Shown in pieces: positions 50,153 through 61,789 of a stretch of DNA of 64,000 nucleotides (within the stretch, counting starts at the first letter, position 1; the number at the start of each line of letters is the position of its first letter). Made by a program: the position numbers and the translations under genes. Under the pieces are notes generated by a model that was not told where the DNA came from, ran no database searches, and saw only the letters and a program-made list of their open reading frames with translations. Source of the DNA: Lytechinus pictus (taxonomy: Eukaryota; Echinodermata; Echinoidea; Temnopleuroida; Toxopneustidae); the NCBI RefSeq assembly GCF_037042905.1, contig NC_087257.1, positions 10,347,501-10,411,500 of the forward strand, read 5' to 3'.

Positions 50153-50934
50153 ATGGGATCATGTGGTATTATGTTTTGGGTGTTATTTTCCTTTAATTCA
50201 GATATTACATGCCAGGGTATTGTCCTAGTTTTCATTTTTGGTGCGTAAATTGATCAAATTATTCGTTCCTTTGAACACTATTCTAAACTGAGTGGACTCC
50301 AAATACATATTATCATCTCTCGTCTATTTCTACTTGCCCTTCGGCCTTGAAGTAAACTTGGGATAATTATGCATTTTGTTATATGCAATTTTGAGTACAG
50401 TGCACTTTGCCGCAGCTACTTATATGATATTACCTATTGTAGACACATCCTTATGTTTTGTTCATTTTCTTAAAAACGATTAAGAGTTTAATCATTTTTG
50501 TCTTTAAGCATAAAACAAAGAGTAATCAGTCCATTCTGTATGTGTGACCTGCAAAAAAAAATACAATGGTTGTTAATTTGGTTTGCTGAAAAGCCTGATA
50601 GCCTTTGAGGTAACTTTTTAAAGTATTTAGAAGAAATGTATCTTTTTTTAAAGTATTTATATGCACTGTAATTTCTTTGATAGTTACTGTTATGTTATAC
50701 TGTTTGTACAGTAAAGCAGCTGTTATACATTTTTTGTCAATAGCAAATGTAAACCAGTATTGTAAATTGATGACTCTATGAGCTAAATACCAGTACTTTC
50801 TATATCACTTGTAAAATCATTTGTTGTTTGTTCATTGAAGGTGTTGTATTTTCTTAATCTTATAAAAGTCCATAGGGTCATGAACACATTCTACTGCTAC
50901 CAAAATCATACCCATGATCTGTGATGTATCTAAC

Positions 50935-51850
50935 CAGTTACCACACACATTGCAACACACCAGTTGCTACATACATTTTGGGTAATGACTCTGATGCATG
51001 GTATTATGTGTAGTATGTACAATATGTGTGGTAACGTGTGTGGTAATTGTAATGCATGTGGTAACTGGTGAGTGTTTACCACACACCTTTTACCACACGA
51101 ATTACCTCATATTTTACCACACACCAGTTACGTAACTGGTGTGTGGTAGTGTATGTGGTAACGCGTGTGGTAAATTGTGTGTAGTAATGCATGTGGTAAC
51201 CGGTGTGTGGTAAAATGTGACGTAATTTGTGTGGTAAGGCGTGTGGTAAAATGTGAGGTAATTCGTGTGGTAAATGATGTGTGGTAACGCATGTGGTAAC
51301 TGGTGTGTGGTAAAATGTGAGGTAATTTGTGTGGTAAATGGTGTGTGGTAATGCATGTGGTAACTGGTGTGTGGTAAATGGTGTGGTAACTGGTATGTGG
51401 TAACTGTCGTGTGGTAAATGGTGTGTGGTAAATGGTGTGTGGTAATGCATGTGGTAACTGGTGTGTGGTAAATGGTGTGGTAACTGGTGTGTGGTAAATG
51501 GTGTGTGGTAATCTATGTGGTAAATTGTGTATGGTAATGCATGTGGTGACTGGTGTGTAGTAACCATCGTGTGGTAAATTGTGTGGTAACCGGTATGTGG
51601 TAAAAATTGTTACCATAAATTAATCCCTTGTGTGGTAAATGTTACCGTATATTAATCCATTCATGTGGTATTCCTGTGGTAATGTTGTGTGGTAAATGTT
51701 CCAATTTACCACAGGACAATACCACACGACATTACCACACATTACCACACAATACCACAGGACATTAAGACATAGCATTACCACACAACAATATATGTGG
51801 TAATCGTGTGGTAAAGTCCTATGGTAATTATATGGTATTACCACAGGACA
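50935..51850. repeat. E2 right subterminal array (GTGTGGTAA units)
   Basis: Dense GTGTGTGGTAACTGG and GTGGTAAATGGTGTG units of about 20-60 bp, switching to ACCACAC orientation near 51700. T/H-rich open frames here are artefacts. Confidence 0.92.
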
Positions 51851-51862
51851 TTTTTGTAAGGG

Positions 51863-52885
51863 TTGAAACTTGCCTCACCTCCTTTTAAATTGGCTTCACC
51901 ATAATACAGTTTATTCTTTTTAAAAACCTCCATTAAAACTTGCCTCACCTCCTTTTAAATTGGCTTCACCATAATACAGTTTATTCTTTTTAAAAACCTC
52001 CATTAAAACTTGCCTCACCTCCTTTTAAATTGGCTTCACCATAATTTGTAGTACAGTTTATTATTTTTAAAAACCTCTATTGAAACTTGCGTCGCCTCCT
52101 TTTAAATTTGTAGTACAGTTTATTCTTTTTAAAAACCTCCATTGAAACTTGCCTCACCTCCTTTTAAACTGGCTTCACCATAATACAGTTTATTCTTTTT
52201 AAAAACCTCCATTAAAACTTGCCTCACCTCCTTTTAAACTGGCTTCACCATAATACAGTTTATTCTTTTTAAAAACCTCCATTGAAACTTGTCTCACCTC
52301 CTTTTAAATTGGCTTCATAATTGTAGTTTATTCTTTTTAAAAACCTCTATTGAAACTTGCCTCACCTCCTTTTAAATTTGTAGTACAGTTTATTCTTTTT
52401 AAAAACCTCCATTGAAACTTGCCTCACCTCCTTTTAAACTGGCTTCACCATAATACAGTTTATTCTTTTTAAAAACCTCCATTAAAACTTGCCTCACCTC
52501 CTTTTAAACTGGCTTCACCATAATACAGTTTATTCTTTTTAAAAACCTCCATTGAAACTTGTCTCACCTCCTTTTAAATTGGCTTCATAATTTGTAGTTT
52601 ATTCTTTTTAAAAACCTCTATTGAAACTTGCCTCACCTCCTTTTAAATTGGCTTCACCATATACGTACAGTTTATTCTTTTTAAAAACCTCCATTGAAAC
52701 TTGCCTCACCTCCTTTTAAATTGGCTTCACCATAATACAGTTTATTCTTTTTAAAATCCTCCATTGAAACTTGCCTCACATCCTTTTAAATTGGCTTCAC
52801 CATAATTTGTAGTACAGTTTATTCTTTTTAAAAACCTCCATTAAAACTTGCCTCACCTCCTTTTAAATTGGCTTCACCATAATAT
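51863..52885 (-). repeat. E1 right array, part after the E2 insertion
   Basis: Continues the 24172-24620 array in the same orientation, resuming at TTGAAACTTGCCTC. Ends at the right arm junction AATATTCAGGTAAGG. Confidence 0.92.
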
Positions 52886-53311
52886 TCAGGTAAGGTATAT
52901 TCATTCTTTTTAAAAAAAAACATCATTGTTCACTTCCCTCACCTAGATCATTTGGCTATATATAATACCTTTTATTCTACACTATTCTTCCCTTTAAAAA
53001 AACCTGATTGTACTAGCTCCTGCCTCCCCTGATCTGAGTCTGACATTTGCCTCTCAACGTACTGGAAATAGATACCCTTTTTTCAATATTTTTGTGTTTT
53101 TGACACCCTTATCACGTTACGTACGTAACGTGCCCTCTCTTGAAAAAGACATCCCTTTTACGTGTTTTTTTGGTCGCGCATGGTATCCACTCGTCAATGT
53201 AAGTGGCCCCCCCGGGCGTACTGTACATAGTGTTATTTTATTATCTCTTTATATCGGAAACTTCGTTTTACCGAATTGCCATGCACTCTCTCCGACGCGT
53301 TTGAAGTCTTA
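52886..53311 (-). repeat. E1 right terminal inverted repeat, inner part
   Basis: Reverse complement of about 20636-21061, including the same 20-bp palindrome at 53113-53132. Cut by the Harbinger-like insertion at TTA 53309-53311. Confidence 0.88.
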
Positions 53312-54004
53312 AGGCCCGTTTACACCGCATCCGGCACGGCGACCGTGCACGACATTCCGGCACGGCATACGGCAGGCCGTGCTGTTTTCCAGTTTCCACT
53401 GCCCCACGGCACGGCAATAAAGCCGTGCACGGATCCCGTCCAGCAGGCAAAAACCGTCCAATGTACCCATGAAAACCCAAGGCAAAGAAGCCTGCTTCAG
53501 GCGTGGCAAGAAGTAATTTTTAAGGGTTTTCGTGTATCTATATCCTATGTTTAAATTAATCTTGTCTTTAATTCCACCAAGAAGCATCAATCTGACGGAC
53601 TGCTCATTGGACAGACACAAATATTCTTTGTTATTCACTCATATCTATACGGGAATGGATCGTTCTATTTAAATGTAATTGAATTTTGTCATGATTAATC
53701 TTTTTATTTTACACTTTGCTTTCCATACTTCACTTCCCATTTCTATGCCATTGTCACCTGTTCATCTCATTCCTTAGTTTATATATCAGATTCTATTGCC
53801 ATTACAACTCCACATGTTTCGATTGTCTTCTCATTTATATTCAGAACATTCTTCTTCATTCATGACCTCGTGCTCATTGGTTCACCTTTCACCCTTAGTT
53901 CTTCCACTTTTCTTGATTCTTCTATTCTCTCTGTTTCTATTAGTTAAATTGGTTATACGAAATTATTTCTGAACATATTTTAATACGGTATATTATTTGT
54001 TTAA

Positions 54005-54563
54005 AGGTCAAATCCACCCAAGAAAACTGTTGATTTGAATAAATAGAAAAAAGTCAAACTAGCATAATTCATGCAGAATCGGATGTAAAATAAGAAAGTT
54101 ATGACATTTTAAAGTTTCGCTTATTTTCACAAAAGAGTGATATGCACACCTCAGTGATATGTAAATGAGACAGTTGATGTCCCTTACTATTTCTTTTTTT
54201 TTTATTGTTTGAAAAATACAATATTTCATTTATTTGACAATAATGACCAACTTGACTAAACCAATGCTAATTCTACATGTTCAGGGAGGAATTAATTGTT
54301 TCTCTTGACAATGAGAAGAAAATTACATTTCATATTTCATATAATAAAATACAAAATAAATAGTGAGCGAATGACGTTATCAGTCTCCTCATTTGCATAC
54401 CGATCAAGATGTGCATATAACTGTTTTGTGAAAATTAAGCGAAACTTTAAAATGTCATAACTTTCTTATTTTACATCCGAATTTGATGATATTTTCAGTG
54501 TTATGCTTGTTGGATATTTCTCTTTTATTCAAATCAACTTTTTTGTTGGGGTGGACTTGTTCT
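54005..54563. mobile_element. TTAA-flanked MITE inside H
   Basis: Ends AGGTCAAATCCACCCAAGAA and, reversed, AGAACAAGTCCACCCCAACA. TTAA lies at 54001-54004 and 54564-54567. The arms continue for about 130 bp (CTTTAAAATGTCATAACTTT). Confidence 0.75.
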
Positions 54564-54855
54564 TTAAAAGCAATGCCAAGTGAGGTCTGGCCCAATAAAT
54601 AAGAGCAACACTGGACTTCATTTTGTCGACATCTTTATTTTGAGTTTAGTTCAGCTCCAAATATATTTTAGGTTCTTCAGCAATCTACATTATATTTGTT
54701 GTTGAAAAAAAAGTAATGCTCATTAATTTATTACAGAAAAAAATAATACGATATATAAACAACAAAAAATGCATGGGGCGTCAAAAAATTTCTTGAAGAT
54801 GAATGTATTCTTTTTATTTCACAATCAACTTTCTTTTGTCAGTATTCTTCATGTC

Positions 54856-54975
54856 CAGGGGCCCATTTCAAAAGTACTTTAACATTATGGCAACTACCAT
54901 GGAAACCACAATTATAATTGGATATTGCGCCATATTAAAGACAAAGTTATGATAGTTGTACCTCTCTATGAAACA
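54856..54975. mobile_element. Small MITE inside H
   Basis: GGGGCCCATTTCAAAAGT at the left and CTCTATGAAACAGGCC at the right are inverted relatives of the 12530-12677 type. Confidence 0.5.
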
Positions 54976-56159
54976 GGCCACAGGAGTGTCATTGCCATTC
55001 TGTTTAGAGATGAAATTTTGTTTCTAACATTTTGTCATATTTCAAACAATCCTAGATCTCTGTTTCCAAAATAAAACATTAGTCCAGAAACGTTCCGTCC
55101 AGTACCCATCATTTTTATTTTCACAGTAACTGGTTTCATGTGTTGATATTTGATAGTGCATTACTAGTGATCATGTATATGTATTTGCATGAACCAAATT
55201 TCTGTGATGTGCAAAATGCTCAACTTCTCTTATCTGTGAACAAATCCTGATTTTAAATTCAAGTATAATTTAAGAAATAAATATATTTTTAATAAATGGT
55301 GAACATGCTCAGACGATATTTTCCAGATCTACAAAAGAGGAAGATCATAATCCTTCACAATCGTAATTTCTGCAAATTGAGACTGACTTGCAACTGTAAC
55401 AATGGGAGATGTACATTGGCGGTGCAAGCCAAAAAATAAAAAAAAAGGTTATCAACTAAAAATTTAGGGGGGGGGACCGTCCCCAACCTCAAATTTAGGG
55501 GGGACCTGTCCCCGCTTCCGCCGCCTATGGAGATGTCAAAGTGAAAAATTCAAGTGGAAATTAGAATAACACATTTAATGGTGTCATTGTTTATAATACG
55601 ATATCAGTCATTAAAGTTGTAGATTTCCTGCAAATGATTTATTTCATATGGATTTATCATACGTTATTCAGATGTAATCAACTAATCATATATACACCGC
55701 TTTTAATTTGTTGGTGATGCTGCATGTCTGACATTGCATCTTTTATGTTGAGACTGTTAACAGGTTGTTAGCTCTGGCAAACTACAAACCACTGTCCCTT
55801 TGTTAGCTAACAATCGGATGAGTATTGAGTGATGTCAGAGCATAGAGCTATTAGCTCCATGGTCAGAGGGAATAAGAGATCAGCTCTCTTTTTAGCGGTG
55901 GAGCATAGCAAGTTAGAGCATTTTCCGTTAACTTTTTTTTTAATCTACGAAACATATTTGGATTCTTAAATTGTGAGATGTTTATAACATCAATAAGAAT
56001 CGACTTGGAGTTAGATGACACAAAACCTTTAATTCCTATAGTAGTCATGTTCAATGTTCAGACGACCGAAATTTAACCTCATAGCAATGGAGCTGGCATT
56101 GAGGTAACTTTTACAGTGTGGGACAATGGGGGACAAGCTGGAGAAAAATTTATCTACAG

Positions 56160-56291
56160 TTATGTTGTCACCATGACTATCAGTGTTTTGAAAATACTGC
56201 AACATTGTGTCCTCGATTTGAAGTGAAGTTGGGACTTGAAGACTGGACTGATGTTGCGGACGTGCCTGAGGATGATGACGAGGAAGACTGA
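56160..56291 (+). other. Possible terminal exon inside H with acidic C-terminus
   Basis: After acceptor TTTATCTACAG, 43 codons run to TGA: LCCHHDYQCFENTATLCP, RFEVKLGLEDWTDVADVPED and DDEED. The Cys/His-rich start and acidic tail are protein-like. Not recognised; may be a remnant of the element's second gene or of a captured gene. Confidence 0.3.
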
Positions 56292-58649
56292 CCCACGTTG
56301 TGGACAGATGTCACCCACCATTATCCTGCTCAGTTTCTTCCTGCTTGGTACAGGCTTCTCCTGGTGTGTCTACATCAAACACAGGATCCAAGATTGAACT
56401 TGTTCTGCTGACAGAAAAATCATATGTTCAAATTTATTTCATATGTTTTACTCATAATAATGAATACTAAAAAATTGACTCTCATGTACCAAGTCGATAC
56501 AGTTTGTCTGTTCTTTAATTCATTAATATTCGAAACATCTTTTTTTAAAGGGTACTTTTCTGAAGGCAAATGGCTCTCACTTCAAGGAAATGCAACACCC
56601 ATTAACCTGTACTATTTTACACAGGTAGTCAAGTACAAATATGATAAATCATATTGAATGAAAATGTGGATGTATAATTACAGGAAACGGGTTAATGTAA
56701 ACATGAGAGAATGAGCCAATCATCAATGTATAATTCAAAATGATTTGTATAGTTTGTATGAGAGCGCTCATATCCACCCTGCAGAGTGCACAAAGTGCAA
56801 ATTAATACCATAGCTGTTGCCCGACCGTTTCCTGTTGCAAGGAATTCCTGTCAGAACCCAGAAACTAAACCTAAGTGCAGCACAATATCAGAATTCATAT
56901 TTATGAAATACATTTCTTTGCATGAATTCAAATTGATATACACATATTCTCTCTTCCCTGGGATAAGAAAACAAAATATTGAATATCTTACTCTCGATTA
57001 TGTATGTGGGGAAGTAGGAATTCCATTGCCTCACTGTACTTGTATTTACGTGCTGCATTTGAGGGAGCTCCGTCACCACTCTTCCTCTCCATTTCTGTCG
57101 TTTTTTAGGAAGTTGTCCCTCAACTCGCTACGTCACCTTAAAATAATGAAAAAACAACACGAAATCTAATTCCTATAACCTCTGAAAATTTTCATTTCTG
57201 TTTATGACTCATTTCAAGCCCTTCCCACCCCCCCCCCGAAATATTTCAATGTGAAATTGGACAACATGCTTTTGATAGTAAAGAATTTTGCCTCCATTTT
57301 TTTTTTGCTTGTAAAAGTGACGTGATATTTATATTACGTATTTGTGCGGAGGGGTTGGTATATAGTTTTTGGTCCACATCACAAAGCAAGGTCTCTTTCT
57401 GCATTTACATACCCTTGCTCTTGTGTCTCATTTAATTTTTTTTTTTTTTTAAACACTAGACTATTTTACACATGTGCAAACAATTTTTTAAATGGCCATA
57501 ATGACCCAAACTTACAATTGGTATTCATTGAATTACAACAACCAGAAGTAAGCTACAGTTGTTAGATTGTGAACTTGATTTGCTTTCAAACATCCACATA
57601 CAAATATAACTCTTTTACATTGTTCAATATTTTACTTCAAATTGATAGTGAACAAATCGTGAAGTTTGAAAAAAATTACTATGACGTAAAATGATACCAA
57701 CCTGAGATTACAAGCTGACGCCCAATGTCATGTCATACATCATTTTTTTACTTCTGTATCCTTGAACATCTCCAATCTCTTGTCATACAGGAATGGATTT
57801 TCCTACACTTCTAGGATAAGGGCTTCCTCCATGTTGGTTATCTGTCATGCAACACATTCCATATAAATTTTGTTAGCAAATAATAATAATAAAGGTTTAA
57901 AGAATTGCAAAAGCGATTAGTGAAAGGCCAGTGCCCAATCAGCAATTTCTTACATTTACATTGTAACTGGCAGGCTTGCTGATCAGGGTCCAATTTTTAT
58001 AATGCACAAATAGAAATTCTCCTAATTGAAATGATTTTGCTTAGTTGTAGAGAAAAGTGATCGTCTAGAAATTCCTTCAAGAGCTTGAAATAATAATTTT
58101 TTATCATTTGAAAAGTACATGTAAACATAGGGTCATGTTAAGAAAAAAAAAGATAGAGGCACAATTTTTTGCCTCCATGAGAGCCTATAAGATAAGCCAT
58201 ATAATGTTTTTTTAGGGATGAAATGTTTGTTGAATAAAATGTCAGCAAATTATGTCTTCTCTGTATAGTATACGTACCCAATCACTTCAGCCCCCCCCCC
58301 CCCAAAAAAAAAAAATACTAAATAAAAAATAAACCAATGAAAAAAGAATGAAATTACACAAATAAAGCAATCAATTTTTGGAACAGAAATGTGCAGATTT
58401 AAAAGTTATGCCAGCACACAAAGGACATATTTCATATTGAAAAAGGGTCACTTTTGTTCTGGGGGATTTCTATTTCGGGCAAACCAGTGCCAACCCAAAC
58501 CCCTTCCCATCGCCCCACGATTGAGCTGCCCCTGGATAAAGGAAAGTGCGCTCATTTTAAAATCCTTTACATAATAACAGACTGACAATTTTTGACAAAC
58601 TAGAAACAATAACTTTTTTTGATGCAAGTTCTCTCCAAAATTATAGTAG

Positions 58650-60030
58650 CCTAAATTTAGTGACTAGGCCTAGACTCTATATTTCAATGAAAACAAGGTC
58701 TAACGTTAATTAGCTAAGCCTAAGTATGACGTCATATGGGGAGGATTTAGAGTCTAGGTTTTTACATTATTTATTCGTAGGCCTAGTCTTTTCCAGAGAG
58801 TTTGTGGGAAATAACTAAGTTAGCCTTACTTCTTAGCCTAGGACTCCAAAATTCCTACTAGGGTCTAGATCTACTTTCCACCATTTGTTTCGATCTAGAA
58901 CAGATCGACCAGAGGGTCCCACAAAAATATGGTCAAACTTTGCAATCGGTCTAACTTCTTTCAGTTCAGGCTACCCAAGTTTCACCACTCCAGATCCCCT
59001 CTTATTAATTCCTTGCCACCCTCCTATCTGCCACTCTTGCTGCTGACAAAACGACTCAGTGCCTAGCTCTCATCTATTATAGACCCTACTACTAAAACTA
59101 AAGTACTACTACTAGGCTAGGCTAGTGTATATCTTAATAATTCATCCCGGAATTCATCATATTCGTTCAGAGGTCTAACTTACATGTACTAGTGTTACTA
59201 ACGTTAGACCTATGTATACTCTAGACTACTGAGGCCTAACGTTAGACCAACAACAGGTCTAACTTTTGTTAACGTTACTTATAGGTCTACCTTGCCCCGG
59301 GAACCTCGACACGACGTCTTTAGACAGTGTCGAACACAGGTCTACCTAACGTTAGATCTAAGTAACGTTAGGCCTAATGTTACTGTTAGTTAGACTCTAA
59401 GTTAAAGATAAATGCCAGTTGTGGTAACGATTTCAAAATGAGTTCGTACAGTCTACAGAATCCAATGAAATGACCACCAAAGTCCAAAGTGTCTGTTTGT
59501 ATAAATAAAAAATATGTGCCAAAGGATTCCGGAAGAAATTGTGTAATTGCTGAGAAATTAGCAAATAAGCACGGGATTTGGGTCAAGCGTCGGGCCGACA
59601 TTTAAAGCAATAATTTTTAATAGTGGTACACTGTCCCACGTGCGCTTATCTGTGTTGGTGATCTTCAGTATGAACATTTTTCAGCGTAGATTTCAAGATT
59701 TCACAAAGTTCAGTTCATGTAACTGTACCAGATCTAAATAATTAAGCTCGGTTTTACACACTTTCTCGTGAAATCAGTGTTTCCTGCAACTACTTTCATT
59801 TATCTTTAACTTTAAGTCTAACTTTCTTTAGGCCCTATTTAGTAATTACGTTAGGCCAGTCTAATTGATTATCGAGTCTAACATTAGGTCTAACGTTAGA
59901 TCTGGATGTATAACTTAGGCTAGGATAAACATCTAGCCTATCTAAATTAGATATATATATCTTGTTAGACCGAGTCTAAGCTAACTTACGTTAGATCTTC
60001 GTTAGATCATAACGTTAGGCCCTATCCCAG
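58650..60030. repeat. Cluster of TAACGTTA palindrome words
   Basis: About ten copies of CTAACGTTAG-like words (for example near 58689, 59195, 59237, 59345, 59890, 60010), often as GGTCTAACGTTAGAYC, on both sides of the 59402-59810 repeat. Confidence 0.75.
59402..59810. repeat. Dispersed repeat, copy in H
   Basis: Same orientation as, and diverged from, 48477-48895. Confidence 0.75.
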
Positions 60031-60539
60031 ATTATTATTTCCGGCCTTATATTATTTGGCTTTATTTTCTTGTGCTCTACTTTCTGGGGCTCGGTTCTAC
60101 AGTATGCGAAATGACACTTGTTCTTAATTAGTTGCTTACCAGACCAAGAATTGCAAGATCAAGTCCTCCTTCAGTCACCTCTCTTCAGCAGGTAATACAC
60201 GTAGACCTACGTGTATGTGCGATTTTGCATTTAACACGTAAACTCCCATAGACTATCACCGCAGGCGATTTGTCGCTTGATCAGAAAATATGTGGGCAAT
60301 GACGTAATTTATCTGGACTGTGATTGGCCAGAAGTGAAAAAACCGTGTGCCGTGCTCTGAAAATGGCTTGCTGATCGATCTGCAAATCCGGCAAATTACG
60401 CCGTGTTGTACAATACGGCGCGGCACCGTTGAAGTGGAAACAGTTTCATAGAATTTAGTGGGGATCGATTTGTTTTGCCGTGCCGGATTGCCGTGGTGCC
60501 GTGCACGGTCGCCGTGCCGGATGCGGTGTAAACGGGCCT

Positions 60540-60757
60540 TTAGACAGCATGGCATACTACCAGCCGATGGTACACACACGTTATTTGACAACTTGTCTCT
60601 GGAGCCAAAGTTCCTCGCATACAGTATAACTATCTGCATGCCTGCGCTGCACGCAGTGTGTATTGAACACGCACGACCACGATCTAATGAATATTCATCG
60701 GCGAGACTGACGTCATTTTACGAGTCTCCTTTCAAACTTGGATCATAAGTGCCTACC
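60540..60757 (-). repeat. E1 right terminal inverted repeat, outer part
   Basis: Reverse complement of 20416-20637 with indels, ending ATCATAAGTGCCTACC. Confidence 0.9.
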
Positions 60758-61789
60758 CAAATTAAACGTCGATTTCATCACGAAATTCAAGCTCGAAGTA
60801 AAAATCAAATCATGTATTATGTACCGAGAGGAGGGAACAGAGGAGGACAGGATCAGTTTACATGGGATAGCGTGAAGAGCGATAAGGATAGAGAATGTTA
60901 TTTAGGTAATATTAGATGATTATTTCATCTGTTCCTTATTCAATTTGGTGCTAGTGCACTTTCGCATCCACCGACAAGACCAATGAAACAAAGCAGTGAT
61001 CTAACCGCCCACGCCTCTGGCGGGCCGCCTTGCCTGGCCGGCTGCTGTGCACAAGCGCCCATTTTGGGGCGCTAATGCAGTTTCGCACCTGCCGACTTCA
61101 AGCAAATTTCCCCTCCAGAAATTATTTATGGTTGGGGGTCCTAAAGCTACGCGGGTCCTAAAGCTACGCACCACTCATCGCGCATGCAATTCCAATGGCA
61201 AAATAAATGCGCACTCTAGCTCTGTGTGTGTGAAGTAATGTTGTAAATCGGATCAAAAATCAGATCGAAAATCGGATCGGCAGTTAAGCTTCTAAAATCG
61301 AAATCGAATCGAAAATCGAATCGGCGATGTTTAAAAACAAAGGAATACATCGAAATGTTGTTCGCGGTCGCGCGCATCTTCCTGACAAAGTCACAAAGAC
61401 GAATGCATTGGAATGGAAGTCGCCAACATGCGCGATCGTTTGGAACATGTTTTAAAGCCAGGGGTTTTGAGGTGTTAATGTTATTGCTTTAAAATAAACC
61501 AAGTGATTTTTATTAGAAAGATAAACGAAAGACGCATCTTCCGAGCAAAGGCGCAAAGGAAAATAAAATGAAAATATTTCTCATAGATCACAGGTTAATG
61601 AACGATCGGCGGGACATCTTTTAGAAGTATTTTTAGGTGCTAGCGATTTAGAATTATTGGAATGATCTCTTACGACGCATCATCTTAAAGTCGCAAGTGC
61701 AATTAAAATGAAGTAGACGACGCAAGCACGCACAATGATTTGAAATATGTTATTAAAATGTTTTGGGTAGCTAGCGTTTTCAAATCAAT
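60758..61789. other. Non-coding flank of the nest
   Basis: No gene seen. Contains GCTACGCACCACT...GCATGCAATTCCAATGG (61150-61200), also found near 29850 in E4, and ATCGAAAATCGGATCGG simple repeats (61240-61330). Confidence 0.55.

Larger units (their letters stand above)
24623..51862 (+). mobile_element. E2: large transposon with CCCTTACAAAAATG termini, inserted in E1's array
   Basis: Left end CCCTTACAAAAATGTCGTGT; the right end read in reverse is CCCTTACAAAAATGTCCTGT. The flanks are CCATT on the left and TTGAAAC on the right, and the intact array unit reads CCATTGAAAC, giving a 2-bp TSD, TT (24621-24622, 51863-51864). Subterminal arrays of GTGTGGTAA words lie at 24640-25774 and 50935-51850. 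Removing E3 leaves about 15 kb. It carries one recognisable 5' coding exon (38033-38072) but no intact transposase. Superfamily uncertain: a 2-bp TSD is compatible with the CACTA/Mirage group, but the termini are CCC, not CACTA. Confidence 0.85.
53312..60539. mobile_element. H: 7.2-kb PIF/Harbinger-like element inside E1's right arm
   Basis: A perfect 40-bp inverted terminal repeat begins AGGCCCGTTTACACCGCATC at both ends, followed by extra CCGGCACGGC copies. TTA flanks each side (53309-53311, 60540-60542). The uninterrupted E1 left arm reads GTCTAAGAC at 20633-20640, that is a single TTA on the other strand, proving a 3-bp TSD. That target fits PIF/Harbinger. No full transposase was seen; one possible exon is at 56160-56291. 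Confidence 0.82.
20416..60757. mobile_element. E1: outermost large inverted-repeat element of the nest
   Basis: The left end GGTAGGCACTTATGATCCAA is matched in reverse complement at the right end, 60757 inward. The arms stay collinear: left 20416-21061 equals, reversed, 60757-60540 plus 53311-52886. Next come inverted tandem arrays (21062-22447 forward; 24172-24620 and 51863-52885 reverse). With the nested elements removed, E1 is about 5.9 kb with arms near 2 kb. No clear TSD is seen; a TTAAAC lies near both ends but at different offsets. No transposase was recognised, so it looks non-autonomous. Confidence 0.8.

Noticed and set aside
51076-51616. 160-aa Thr/His/Leu/Pro-rich frames
   Set aside because: Translations of the GTGTGGTAA array of E2.
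24623-51862. Calling E2 a CACTA element outright
   Set aside because: A 2-bp TSD fits, but the termini are CCCTTAC and no transposase was seen.
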